In this document: in pieces, positions 10,355-18,460 of the stretch
Layout of the letters: every line of letters starts with the position of its first letter
Position numbering within the stretch: position 1 is the stretch's first letter
Assembly: GCA_020443425.1 (NCBI GenBank)
Contig: JAGRIE010000030.1
Span: forward strand, 1 to 47,596
Reading direction: 5' to 3'
DNA length: 47,596 bases
From: Halioglobus sp.
Lineage (GTDB): Bacteria > Pseudomonadota > Gammaproteobacteria > Pseudomonadales > Halieaceae
Made by a program: the position numbers and the translations under genes
Notes under the pieces: generated by a model
What the model was told of the DNA's origin: nothing
Databases searched by the model: none
The model's input: only the letters and a program-made list of their open reading frames with translations

Positions 10355-11689
10355 CTAGCGCTGTGTGGAACTGTCAAAATACTCTCGCGTGATCCGAAAT
10401 ACCAGCGGCCCCAACAACAGCAGCGCAATCAGGTTTGGCAACGCCATCAATGCGTTGAGCGTGTCGGCGATCAGCCACACCGTATCGAGGTGGAAAATCG
10501 TGCCCAGCGGCACGGCCAGTACCCAGGCAAGCCGGAACGGCAGCACCGCCCGGGCACCGAACAGGAATACCATGCACCGCTCGCCGTAGAAGGACCACCC
10601 GATCATGGTAGTGAAGGCGAACAGGCACAGCCCCCCCACCACGACATACTCCCCACCCAGCAGCGCACTGGAGAATGCGCTGGTGGTCAGGCTGGCACCG
10701 CTGGTACCGCTGGGCCATACATCGGTTATCACAATCACCAGCCCTGTCATGGTACAGATGATCAGGGTGTCAATGAATGTGCCCAGCATCGCGATCATGC
10801 CCTGCTGGACCGGCTGGTTGGTGCGCGCGGCGGCATGGGCGATCGGGGCGCTGCCCAGACCGGCCTCGTTGGAGAAAATGCCGCGCGCGACGCCGAAACG
10901 CAAGGCCGCCCAGACCGTGGCACCGGCAAAGCCGCCGGTGGCTGCGGTCGGGGTGAAGGCGCTGACAACAATGGTGCCAATGGCCGCCGGCACATGCGTG
11001 ATATTGAGCCCGATGATGATCAGCGCCGCGACCGCGTACGCCAATGCCATGAAAGGTACCAGCCAGCTGGCGACTACTGCGATGCGGCGCACGCCGCCGA
11101 GCACCACAGCACCCACCAGTACCATCAGTACCAAGCCGGTGACCAAAGGTGGCACGGAGAACGTGTCGTGCAGGACCTGGGACACTGAATTCGACTGTAC
11201 GGTATTGGCGATACCAAAGCCTGCCAGGCTGCCGAATATTGCGAACGCGACCCCGAGCCAGTGCCAGCGCCGGTGCAGGCCGTTCTTGATGTAGTACATC
11301 GGGCCACCGCTGTAGTTGCCCTCTTCATCCTGCTCGCGAAAGCGCACCGCCAGTACCGCTTCGGCGTACTTGGTGGCCATGCCGAACAGCGCGGTCATCC
11401 ACATCCAGAACAGTGCGCCGGGCCCGCCGAGCGCTATCGCCGTGGCCACACCGGCGATATTCCCGGTACCGACAGTGGCGGACAGCGCGGTCATCAGGGC
11501 GCCAAAAGGCGAGATATCACCGGCGGCATCACTCTTGCGACCCCGCGCCAGTAAGCGCAGTGCCGCGGGAATCTTCAGGATGGGCATGCAGCGCAGGCCG
11601 ATGGTCAGAAATACCCCGGTCCCGAGCAGGAGCACCAGCATGACCGGCCCCCACGCCCATTCATTTACCGTGCTGATCAACGCTGTCAT
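10355..11689 (-). CDS. Sodium:alanine/glycine symporter (AGCS family)
   Basis: Inner-membrane importer of alanine or glycine driven by Na+ or H+. The 444-residue protein is hydrophobic throughout, with about ten or eleven membrane spans. The family signature is clear: GALMTALSATVGTGNIAGVATAIALGGPGALFWMW, then ALFGMATKYAEA and NYSGGPMYYIKNGL. A later conserved run is GIFSNEAGLGSAPIAHAAA. Length is typical for AlsT/DagA. It follows the PLP-dependent deaminase gene by 30 nt on the same strand, which suggests joint use of amino-acid substrates (an inference). Confidence 0.92.
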   Translation of the reverse strand: MTALISTVNEWAWGPVMLVLLLGTGVFLTIGLRCMPILKIPAALRLLARGRKSDAAGDISPFGALMTALSATVGTGNIAGVATAIALGGPGALFWMWMTALFGMATKYAEAVLAVRFREQDEEGNYSGGPMYYIKNGLHRRWHWLGVAFAIFGSLAGFGIANTVQSNSVSQVLHDTFSVPPLVTGLVLMVLVGAVVLGGVRRIAVVASWLVPFMALAYAVAALIIIGLNITHVPAAIGTIVVSAFTPTAATGGFAGATVWAALRFGVARGIFSNEAGLGSAPIAHAAARTNQPVQQGMIAMLGTFIDTLIICTMTGLVIVITDVWPSGTSGASLTTSAFSSALLGGEYVVVGGLCLFAFTTMIGWSFYGERCMVFLFGARAVLPFRLAWVLAVPLGTIFHLDTVWLIADTLNALMALPNLIALLLLGPLVFRITREYFDSSTQR

Positions 11690-11719
11690 GACATACCCCG
11701 GATCGCCCAGTGTGAGGGA

Positions 11720-12730
11720 TCAAGCACCCGGCGCCTGCGCTCGATTGAACCCGGCACGCTGCGGAAACACCCCGAAAATACCGCCGGTATGAACAAATAC
11801 GATGTCGCGGCAACCCTCAAAGCGGCCGCCGGCAATTTCTGCCAGCATACCGGCGAATGCCTTACCCGTGTATACCGGGTCCAGCACCAGGCCTTCCAGT
11901 CGACTCAAGTGTGCAATGAGGTCGAACACCTCCGGTGAGGCGATGGCGTAACCCTGCCCCACATAGCCGTCCAGTACCCGCGGCTCGATGGCCACGGCCG
12001 GGGCGTCCGGGTAAAGCCGCTGCCAGTCCGCGGTATCGCTGGCGACTTTGTCGATAAAATACTGCGCGTTATCGCAGACATTGACGCCCCACACGGTAGC
12101 GGGTAATTCGTGCAGGGCAACACCGAGTGTCAGCCCGGTCTGCGTGCCCCCCGACCCCGTCGCCGTGACGATATGGGCCTGCTCAATCCCGGCTTGGCTG
12201 AAGTCCCCTGCCAGTTCTTCGCAGGCCGCGATATACCCCCAGGCGCCGATGCCATCGCTGCCCCCGGTGGGCACCACCATAGCCCTGCGTCCCTGCGCTG
12301 CATAATGCTGCTGCCACTGCGCGAACAATGCGTCTATTTCGCGTACGAATTGCTCCGAGGGATAACAGTTGACGGCGGCACCGGCGAGGTGATCCAGCAG
12401 GAAATTGCCCTCGTGGTCGGCAGGTTCCTCTCCCCGCAACAGCAGGTGTACGCCCAGGCCGAGTTGCGCGCCCGCCAGGGCGGTGGCGCGACAGTGGTTG
12501 CTCTGCACCCCACCGCACGTCAGCAGGGTGTCATAGCCGTTGTCGACGGCGTGGGCGGTGATAAACTCCAGCTTGCGCACCTTGTTGCCACTGAGTGTGC
12601 AGCCCGTCAGGTCATCGCGCTTGACCCAAAGGCGATGGCCGCGCCCCCACTCACGGGACGCGCGCTCAAGGTACTGCAACGGGGTCGGCGTTTGTGCCAG
12701 CTGGATTTTGCGGGGGTAGACCAGTGCCAT
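11720..12730 (-). CDS. PLP-dependent D-cysteine desulfhydrase / ACC deaminase family enzyme
   Basis: A fold-type II PLP enzyme, predicted to release ammonia (and sulfide or an oxo acid) from a D-amino acid or 1-aminocyclopropane-1-carboxylate. The 336-residue protein has LWVKRDDLTGCTLSGNKVRKLEF near residues 35-57, where the Lys in SGNKVRK is the expected PLP Schiff-base residue. It also has TCGGVQSNHCRATA and the phosphate-binding run VTATGSGGTQTGL. Near the C-terminus are LDPVYTGKAFAG and FVHTGG. D-cysteine desulfhydrase is the more likely activity in gammaproteobacteria, but sequence alone does not separate the two. The ATG at 12730 lies 2 nt after the yajC stop, so the two genes are co-transcribed. 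Confidence 0.85.
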   Translation of the reverse strand: MALVYPRKIQLAQTPTPLQYLERASREWGRGHRLWVKRDDLTGCTLSGNKVRKLEFITAHAVDNGYDTLLTCGGVQSNHCRATALAGAQLGLGVHLLLRGEEPADHEGNFLLDHLAGAAVNCYPSEQFVREIDALFAQWQQHYAAQGRRAMVVPTGGSDGIGAWGYIAACEELAGDFSQAGIEQAHIVTATGSGGTQTGLTLGVALHELPATVWGVNVCDNAQYFIDKVASDTADWQRLYPDAPAVAIEPRVLDGYVGQGYAIASPEVFDLIAHLSRLEGLVLDPVYTGKAFAGMLAEIAGGRFEGCRDIVFVHTGGIFGVFPQRAGFNRAQAPGA

Positions 12731-12732
12731 TC

Positions 12733-13068
12733 TCAGGCGATGGACTTCAGGGTGCCCTTGGGAAGTATCGCGTGCAGGTGGACACGCTGGAACTTCATCT
12801 CGACGTTATTGGCCACATTCAGCACCATGTAGTTGTCGTCAAGACCAGTGACCTTGCCGAGAATGCCGGAACTGGTCACCACCTCATCGCCCTTGCTCAA
12901 CTGCGCCACCATTGCCGCATGTTCCTTCTGGCGCTTGCGCTGGGGTCGTATCGCAATAAAGTAAAAGAGGACAAACAACCCGACCAGAAACAGGATCTGG
13001 AACATGTCGCCGCCGGGTGGCGGCCCTCCGGCTTCCTGCGCGTGGGCACTGGCAATAAACAGACTCAT
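12733..13068 (-). CDS. yajC: Preprotein translocase accessory subunit YajC
   Basis: Small single-span inner-membrane protein that associates with SecDF in protein export. The 111-residue protein starts MSLFIASAHAQEAGG, has one membrane segment (about 22-40, ILFLVGLFVLFYFIAI) followed at once by the signature RPQRKRQKEH. The cytoplasmic part GDEVVTSSGILGKVTGLDD and the C-terminus fit the family. I used ATG 13068 rather than the upstream ATG at 13149, which would add a non-family segment. Unusually, the flanking genes are xthA and a deaminase gene rather than tgt, queA and secD. Confidence 0.92.
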   Translation of the reverse strand: MSLFIASAHAQEAGGPPPGGDMFQILFLVGLFVLFYFIAIRPQRKRQKEHAAMVAQLSKGDEVVTSSGILGKVTGLDDNYMVLNVANNVEMKFQRVHLHAILPKGTLKSIA

Positions 13069-13188
13069 CAATACATTCTCTCGTGCGTGGGCTCTGGCAA
13101 GAGCGTGGGAAACGCCGCTTAATTTACAGGGTTTCCCACCATCCCGCAATTGACAAGCGGCCCCGCAGGCGCCGCGCCGGGAATTTTC

Positions 13189-13971
13189 TCAGGCCGTGAT
13201 CTCGAAGTCGTACTCCATGATCTGGGGCGCGTGATCGGAAAAGCGCTGCTCGGTATAAATTGACGCGGACTTGACCTTCTCAACCAGGTTTGGGGTGATC
13301 ACCTGGTAATCCAGACGCCACCCCACGTTGTTGGCCCGGGCCTGGCCCCGGTTCGACCACCAGGTGTACTGGTCCGCCTGGTCATTGACGAGGCGGAAGG
13401 AGTCGACATACCCCACCTCATCATAGAGATGGTCCAGCCACGCTCTCTCCTCGGGCAGGAAACCGGAGTTCTTGCGGTTGGCGCGCCAGTTTTTCAGGTC
13501 GATTTCTTTGTGGCAGATATTCCAGTCAGCGCACAGGATCACCCCGCGTCGGGAGCGGCGGAGCTTTTTCAGGTGTGCCAGGAACTCATCCATAAACCTG
13601 AATTTCTTCTCCAGCGCGGCGTCGCTGCTAGAGCCCGAGGGCATGTAGAGCGACACGATACTGAGCCCCTTGAAATCCGCCTGGATATAGCGCCCTTCGG
13701 AGTCCGCGGGGTCCCAGCCGAGACGGGTGATCACGCGCTGCGGCTCCTGCCTGCAGTACATTGCCGTGCCGCTGTAGCCCTTCTTGACGGCGTCGTTGTA
13801 AAAGCAATGGTAGCCCTGCGGTGTAAACACCGGGTCGGACAATTGCCCGATCTGGGCCTTGGTTTCCTGGATACACACCACATCAGCCTGCTCACCGGCC
13901 AACCAGTCAAAAAAGCCCTTCGAGGCAGCCGACCGGATACCATTGGTATTGCAGGTGATGATTTTTGCCAT
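13189..13971 (-). CDS. xthA: Exodeoxyribonuclease III (ExoIII/AP endonuclease)
   Basis: Removes 3' blocks and cuts at abasic sites in base-excision repair. The 260-residue protein has the endonuclease/exonuclease/phosphatase fold. MAKIITCNTNGIRSA is the N-terminus, VVCIQETKAQ holds the metal-binding Glu36, SLYMPSG and LCADWNICHKEIDL carry the catalytic Asp/Asn, and RFSDHAPQIMEYD near the C-terminus carries the Asp-His pair. ATG 13971 has GGGAG upstream; the reading from 14022 is an overextension. It points away from the marR gene, with a 156-nt divergent region between them. Confidence 0.94.
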   Translation of the reverse strand: MAKIITCNTNGIRSAASKGFFDWLAGEQADVVCIQETKAQIGQLSDPVFTPQGYHCFYNDAVKKGYSGTAMYCRQEPQRVITRLGWDPADSEGRYIQADFKGLSIVSLYMPSGSSSDAALEKKFRFMDEFLAHLKKLRRSRRGVILCADWNICHKEIDLKNWRANRKNSGFLPEERAWLDHLYDEVGYVDSFRLVNDQADQYTWWSNRGQARANNVGWRLDYQVITPNLVEKVKSASIYTEQRFSDHAPQIMEYDFEITA

Positions 13972-14064
13972 GCTTAGCTCCCTGTATTCTGCAAAACGCC
14001 GCAGTGTACCGGAAGCCTGCAATCAGAACCAAGATCTGCACACTATTCCCTGTCCTGTCGCGTG

Positions 14065-14076
14065 ACAAGCGCTTGT
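14065..14076. promoter_or_regulatory. Perfect 12-bp palindrome ahead of the MarR gene, operator candidate
   Basis: ACAAGCGCTTGT is a perfect inverted repeat in the divergent xthA/marR region, about 50 bp upstream of the marR start. TTGTTT and TACAAT-like promoter elements follow it closely. Position and symmetry suit autoregulation by the MarR-family protein; no direct evidence. Confidence 0.35.
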
Positions 14077-14127
14077 TTGTGGTTACAATAGGAACACTTA
14101 AAACCATAATTTAATAGGGGATATACC

Positions 14128-14640
14128 GTGCCCAAGTCTGTCGCCGAAACCAACCAGGCCATCGCCTATCGGCTGTCCAATAACCTGCCGCGCCTGCTGC
14201 GTGAATTCTCCAAGGATTTTGAGCGCCGGATCTGGGAGGGGCTTGCCGACCGCGGTTACCCGGACATTCGCCCCTCACACAGTGCGGTGTTCGCCAACCT
14301 CGGCATGGGGGCCGTGCGCGTCACTGAACTGGCGGAGCGCGCCCAGGTCACCCAGCAGGCCATGGGGAAGATGCTGAAAGAACTGGAGCGCACCGGCTAT
14401 GTGGCGCGGGACATCGATGGCGGCGACAAACGCGCCAAGGAGATCCGTCTCACCGAACGCGGCGTGGCACTGGCAGTCGACAGCATGGCGGTGGTCGATG
14501 AAGTGTACGCCCAATACGCGCTCAAAATAGGCCGCAAGGACCTGGATGCGCTGGAGGCCAGCCTGCGCGACGCCGTGAAGAAGCTGGAACTGGGGTACCT
14601 GCCGGAATCCTGGGTGGACCCGGAGAGAACCGAGCCATAG
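14128..14640 (+). CDS. MarR-family transcriptional regulator
   Basis: A winged-helix DNA-binding dimer, probably a repressor relieved by a small ligand. The 170-residue protein has the MarR layout: an N-terminal dimer helix, recognition region VRVTELAERAQVTQQAMGKMLKELERTGYV (about 65-94), and wing RDIDGGDKRAKEIRLTERG with the conserved Asp-Arg pattern. The start is the ATG of atataccgtgccc read as GTG at 14128, the only start that fits. The next three genes run on the opposite strand and converge on it, so it may control the GST-like/amidohydrolase cluster by proximity only. The ligand is unknown. Confidence 0.88.
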   Translation: MPKSVAETNQAIAYRLSNNLPRLLREFSKDFERRIWEGLADRGYPDIRPSHSAVFANLGMGAVRVTELAERAQVTQQAMGKMLKELERTGYVARDIDGGDKRAKEIRLTERGVALAVDSMAVVDEVYAQYALKIGRKDLDALEASLRDAVKKLELGYLPESWVDPERTEP

Positions 14641-14647
14641 ACGACGC

Positions 14648-15100
14648 CTAGAAACTCATAAAATCCGGCGTGTTGAACGTCCAGCTTTTTACCTCTTCAC
14701 GCCGCGAGATGCGCCACCCTTTGTCTGTCCGGCGGTACTCATCCACATACCATAACCCGAGAAAGAAGGTCTGGCTCTCAGCGTCCGGCAGCGCCATCTC
14801 CATCGGGTTGAAACACATCACCCGCCCGGTCGCCGTGTCCCCGTTCAGTTGCACCTGCACGTTGGCATTGAGATGCTGGCTGTGGGGAAACAGGTCACTG
14901 GTGAGCGATGCCTTGAGAAAAGCCAGGGTTTCCTCGAGGTCGCCCACACTGCCGCCAAACGCACTGTAGTCGATATGCACATCGGCTGTGAAAATTTCAT
15001 CCCGCAGGCGGTCGATCTCCTTGCTGTCGATGAGGTGGGAGTAGTGGAAGACCAGGTCCTGAATTTCAAACCGGTCTGACAGTTCCTGTTGTGAAAGCAT
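14648..15100 (-). CDS. NTF2-like (SnoaL-type) protein
   Basis: Small alpha+beta barrel protein of 150 residues. The family marks are the N-terminal helices EIQDLVFHYSHLIDSKEIDRL, the pattern DVHIDYSAFGGSVGDLEETLAFL, SQHLNANVQVQL, and the late strand WYVDEYRRTDKGWRISRREEV. Such proteins act as dehydratases, isomerases or hydroxylation partners in steroid and aromatic degradation, or as binding proteins. HYSHLID and DYSAFGG could place an Asp/His pair in the pocket, but the reaction cannot be named. It is followed at 14 nt upstream in the operon by the GST-like gene, on the same strand. Confidence 0.8.
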   Translation of the reverse strand: MLSQQELSDRFEIQDLVFHYSHLIDSKEIDRLRDEIFTADVHIDYSAFGGSVGDLEETLAFLKASLTSDLFPHSQHLNANVQVQLNGDTATGRVMCFNPMEMALPDAESQTFFLGLWYVDEYRRTDKGWRISRREEVKSWTFNTPDFMSF

Positions 15101-15114
15101 GGTAATCCCTCGTG

Positions 15115-15879
15115 TTAGAAATCCAGCGGAAGTGCGATATGACGCTCGTACATTCTGTCCCTGTGTGCCTCCAGGCGCGGGGTCAAACAGGCCCGCGTGG
15201 CCTCATCGGCCGACTCATAGGTTGCACGCATATAGTCGGGCATAGGGTTATCGGCGTGCGGCAGCGGCTTGACCAGTCCGGCGATATTCGCCCAGTAAAA
15301 GTCGACAGCCGTCACCCCGTCACCGACGAAGTAGTCACTGCCCCGCGCCTGCTGGCGGGCCAGGCGCGCGTCCAGCTCTGCACTGATGGCCTGCAAGCGC
15401 GACGTGGCAGCGGCGCTGGCCTGTTCGCTCCAGCCGTATTTGTGTGCCAGCCGGCATGCCATTTCGGGGGGCTGTTCCAGCATCATCATCGGCGCCAGCA
15501 ACTGCAGGCGGCGCTGCCAGCCGAAACCATCGACGCCGACGATCAATGCCGATAACCCCAGTACCTCGACACGCTCGCTGCAATCAGCCGGCACCAGGGG
15601 CTTTTCGGGACCGACCCGCTCTGCCAGCATCAACAGATCCAGCCAGTGACAGGCGGGCGGCAGGTCGTTGTAAACGGCAACCGGAGCAGAGGTCTGCCCT
15701 GTCCACTGTAGCAGTGCCTCATTCTCCCCCGCGCCCTCCTGGTAGACCGGCGTGAAATCGATACCTTTATAGGCGAGAATGGACTTGGCGGCTTCGCCCC
15801 AGGGACCCGGCACACCGGCGGTCAATACGAGGCGAAAACCGGGAGCCTTGATCGCCTCTTCGACAGTTATATATTCCAT
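15115..15879 (-). CDS. Glutathione S-transferase-like protein
   Basis: The 254-residue protein resembles the two-domain GST fold. The N-terminal thioredoxin-like part (1-95) has LVLTAGVPGPWGEAAKSILAYKGIDFTPVYQEG and GQTSAPVAVYND, where the cis-Pro loop would sit. The C-terminal helical part has DYFVGDGVTAVDFYWANIAGL, equivalent to the N-capping box of GSTs. No N-terminal catalytic Ser or Cys is obvious, so a binding or non-canonical role is possible. It lies between the NTF2-like gene (14 nt) and the amidohydrolase gene (9 nt), so the three are one minus-strand operon. Confidence 0.75.
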   Translation of the reverse strand: MEYITVEEAIKAPGFRLVLTAGVPGPWGEAAKSILAYKGIDFTPVYQEGAGENEALLQWTGQTSAPVAVYNDLPPACHWLDLLMLAERVGPEKPLVPADCSERVEVLGLSALIVGVDGFGWQRRLQLLAPMMMLEQPPEMACRLAHKYGWSEQASAAATSRLQAISAELDARLARQQARGSDYFVGDGVTAVDFYWANIAGLVKPLPHADNPMPDYMRATYESADEATRACLTPRLEAHRDRMYERHIALPLDF

Positions 15880-15888
15880 AATGCTGTA

Positions 15889-16758
15889 CTACCGATCCAG
15901 TTTGAAGACGTTGATGGCGTTCTCGCGCAGGAACTTTGGCCACACCTCATCCCGAAACGGGACATCCGGCATCTCCCTGAAAATGCGATCCAGCGACAGC
16001 CCCATCGGGAAATAACCGGCGTACATCACCTGCCCGGAACCGCGGGTATTGGCGAATTCGATGATATCAGGCGGGTAGTGCTTGGGGGCAAACGCGCTGG
16101 TCATGTAATACAGGTTGGGGTACTTGAGCATCAATTTCCACGCCATCTCGGTCCACGGCTCACAGCCGTGCCTGGTGACGACTTTCAGTTCCGGGAAAAA
16201 CCACAGCACTTCATCGAGGAGTTCCACTTTCTGCGGGCCGGCCGGTACCCGCGGCCCCGGCACGCCCATGCAGGGACAGAACGGGATGTCGAGCTCAACC
16301 AGCTTGGCGTAGATGGGATACCATTTCTTATCGTTGACCGGCACCGGAGGGCAGACCATCGCCGGGGCCGCTGTCACCGCCTTGATATCGAACTCCTCGT
16401 GCATGGCGACGATCTTGCGCACCTCGTCCATGCCCCGGTTCGGGTTCGTCTCGTAAGACGCAAAGAAACGATCGGGATGGGCCCGCAGCGCCTGCTCTGC
16501 CAGCTCGCTGAAGCCCAGCCCGATCATTGCCCTCTCAATCCCGTGCTTGTCCATCTGTGCGAGGGTGTAGGCGATATAGTCCGCCTGCTTGCCGGTATCG
16601 GGAATGTCCTTGAACATATACTGCGCAGGCATGCTGAACATGTCATGGCTCTCGCGATCCATCAGCAGGGGTTTTATCCAGTCGTAGAAATTGCTGTTGT
16701 CCTCGCCGGGTATGGCGAGCATCAGGTCAATGACACCGATATCGGTAGGCATGGGCAT
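15889..16758 (-). CDS. Amidohydrolase-superfamily protein with degenerate metal site
   Basis: A TIM-barrel protein of 289 residues of the amidohydrolase-2 type (ACMSD/o-pyrocatechuate decarboxylase relatives). The barrel pattern is visible, e.g. ERAMIGLGFSELAEQALRAHPDRF and YPNLYYMTSAFAPKHYP with the preceding TRHGCEPWTEMAW (His197 kept). The usual N-terminal metal pair HxH is replaced by Met13 and Ala15 in VIDLMLAIP. The usual GTDYP Asp is replaced by AGYFP (Tyr249), and a mid-barrel His aligns with Cys163. It is therefore either metal-free or uses other ligands. The start is ATG 16758 with AAGGA upstream. It is first in a three-gene operon with GST-like and NTF2-like genes, suggesting a role in breaking down an aromatic or steroid-like compound (inference). 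Confidence 0.8.
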   Translation of the reverse strand: MPMPTDIGVIDLMLAIPGEDNSNFYDWIKPLLMDRESHDMFSMPAQYMFKDIPDTGKQADYIAYTLAQMDKHGIERAMIGLGFSELAEQALRAHPDRFFASYETNPNRGMDEVRKIVAMHEEFDIKAVTAAPAMVCPPVPVNDKKWYPIYAKLVELDIPFCPCMGVPGPRVPAGPQKVELLDEVLWFFPELKVVTRHGCEPWTEMAWKLMLKYPNLYYMTSAFAPKHYPPDIIEFANTRGSGQVMYAGYFPMGLSLDRIFREMPDVPFRDEVWPKFLRENAINVFKLDR

Positions 16759-16806
16759 AGGGCGTGATCCTTGTGTGTACGGCAGCTAAGGCGCGCGTCG
16801 TAATCG

Positions 16807-16850
16807 TATTTATAGCTTTAATTTAAACTCGTAACTCTTTGTATTTATAG
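16807..16850. repeat. Direct repeat of a 10-bp AT-rich motif upstream of the amidohydrolase operon
   Basis: GTATTTATAG occurs at 16807-16816 and again at 16841-16850, 34 bp apart start to start. The stretch is much more AT-rich than its surroundings and lies 49-92 bp upstream of the amidohydrolase ATG. It could be a pair of regulator sites or simply promoter DNA. Confidence 0.4.
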
Positions 16851-16854
16851 ATTT

Positions 16855-17946
16855 TTATACTTGCATTGGCGCATTGTCTTCGGCGTCGTGACGCTGTTGG
16901 CGCAAGCGCTTCGGCAGCGTAGAGTCGATGGACAGGTAGCGGTAACAGCCCTGCTCGTCCACCGTCCTGGACAGCTGGCCGCGCTGGTGCAGGTAGTTCA
17001 GGTGCGCGATACACTCTCCCAGCGCCAGGCTGCGATTGTGGCCTTCCAGCGGGCGTTTGAACAGCACCGGCAACAACTCCATCGCGGAACAGGCTCGCTC
17101 AATACACGCCTCCTCCAGCGCCAGCAGGTGCTCCTCGTGATGTTCAATCAGGTACCGCAACCTCTCATGCAGGCCGTAAAACGGGGTGTTGTGGGCAGGC
17201 AGGACCAGCGCGTCGGGTGGCAGCAGTTTCAGGAAGCGCTCGTGCGAGTGCAGCCACTCCCGCAGCGGATTCCCCTCGGGCTCTGCGCCGGTGACGCTGA
17301 TATTGGAGGTGATCCGCGGGATCACCTGGTCACCCGATATCAGGATATTCAAGGCACTGGAGTAGAGGCAGGCATGCTCCGGTGAGTGCCCTCGCCCCAC
17401 CACCACCTGCCAGCGATTGCCATTGATCGACAGGAAAGCGCCGTCCACCAGTCGACGATACGCTGTGGGCATGGGTGTAATGATGCTGCCAAAGCCATCA
17501 AACTCGCCGCGCGCCGCCTCAATTTCCTGCTGAGTGTAGCCGGAGCGCAGCATGTGCTGTGCGGTCGTCCAACTGTAGTGCTCTGGCAGGGTCCGGCTGA
17601 ACGAGAGGCCGGTGAAGTACTCGGCTTCCGTGATGTAGTAAGGCACTTGCCAGCGCTCGCACAACCAGCCCGCCATACCTGTGTGATCGGGGTGGTGGTG
17701 AGTGGACACCACTGCTTTTACCGGCTTGCCCTGCAGGCACTGCTCAAATACGCTCTCCCAGAGTTGCCGGGTGGGCCCCAGCGCTATTCCGGTGTCCACA
17801 ATCCACCAGCCGTCGCTGTCCTCCAGCAGGTAGAGGTTGATGTGGTCCAGTTCCAGCGGCAGCGGCATGCGCAACCAGAACACCCCGGGCACGATTTCCC
17901 GCAGTTCCCCGGCCTGCGGCACATCGTCAAACAGGTATCTGAGCAT
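16855..17946 (-). CDS. MBL-fold metallo-hydrolase
   Basis: A zinc hydrolase of the metallo-beta-lactamase superfamily, 363 residues. The metal motif HxHxDH is at 83-88 (THHHPDHTG), with the further ligands in GHSPEHACLY and ISGDQVIPRI and the late LPAHNTPFYGL. The C-terminal 90 residues look like the helical winged-helix tail seen in LACTB2-like hydrolases. The substrate is unknown; these enzymes include thioesterases, glyoxalase II-like enzymes and nucleases. It follows the bcp gene at 8 nt on the same strand and so is probably co-transcribed with it. Confidence 0.82.
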   Translation of the reverse strand: MLRYLFDDVPQAGELREIVPGVFWLRMPLPLELDHINLYLLEDSDGWWIVDTGIALGPTRQLWESVFEQCLQGKPVKAVVSTHHHPDHTGMAGWLCERWQVPYYITEAEYFTGLSFSRTLPEHYSWTTAQHMLRSGYTQQEIEAARGEFDGFGSIITPMPTAYRRLVDGAFLSINGNRWQVVVGRGHSPEHACLYSSALNILISGDQVIPRITSNISVTGAEPEGNPLREWLHSHERFLKLLPPDALVLPAHNTPFYGLHERLRYLIEHHEEHLLALEEACIERACSAMELLPVLFKRPLEGHNRSLALGECIAHLNYLHQRGQLSRTVDEQGCYRYLSIDSTLPKRLRQQRHDAEDNAPMQV

Positions 17947-17954
17947 GACCCGCG

Positions 17955-18431
17955 CTACAGCCCGAGTTCCTGGATCAGCGCAATCACATCGTCGTGGTGC
18001 GTCTTGGTTTTCACCTTGTCCATGATGTGCTTGACGCGCCCGTCCTTGCCGATAATGAAGGTGGTGCGCAGTACGCCCATGAATTCGCGGCCCATGAACT
18101 TCTTCAGGGCCCAGCAGCCATACTTCTCGGTGACAGCGTGATCCTCATCCGACAACAGGGTGAAATTCAGGTCCTGTTTTTCAATAAAACGGCCCAGGCG
18201 GGCGACCGGGTCGGGGCTGACGCCAAGCACTACCGTGTCGAGTTTGGCGAAGGCTTTCTTGCTGTCGCGGACACCGCAGGCCTGCACGGTACAGCCGGGA
18301 GTCATTGCCTTGGGGTAAAAATACAGCACGACATTTTTTTCCCCTTTGAACTGTTTGAGACTGACTTTATTGCCATCCTGGTCGAGCAGCGTAAATGCCG
18401 GCGCCATTGCGCCAAGTTTCGGAAATGCCAT
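17955..18431 (-). CDS. bcp: Thioredoxin-dependent peroxiredoxin (Bcp/PrxQ)
   Basis: Reduces hydrogen peroxide and organic hydroperoxides using thioredoxin. The 158-residue protein has YFYPKAMTPGCTVQACGVRD with peroxidatic Cys47 and resolving Cys52 (spacing of five as in E. coli Bcp). The rest (DTVVLGVSPDPVARLGRFIEKQ, FTLLSDEDHAVTEKYG) is regular Bcp sequence. The ATG at 18431 is the natural start. The neighbouring Nudix and MBL genes are on the same strand and could form a small stress/clean-up operon, but their functional link is not shown by sequence. Confidence 0.94.
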   Translation of the reverse strand: MAFPKLGAMAPAFTLLDQDGNKVSLKQFKGEKNVVLYFYPKAMTPGCTVQACGVRDSKKAFAKLDTVVLGVSPDPVARLGRFIEKQDLNFTLLSDEDHAVTEKYGCWALKKFMGREFMGVLRTTFIIGKDGRVKHIMDKVKTKTHHDDVIALIQELGL

Positions 18432-18460
18432 GCGTCTTCTACTCCCTGATTGTCAAAGTG

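Noticed and set aside
10223-11188. 321-codon plus-strand open frame over the AGCS symporter gene
   Set aside because: Repetitive Gln/His/Gly-rich product, antisense to a clear transporter gene; shadow.
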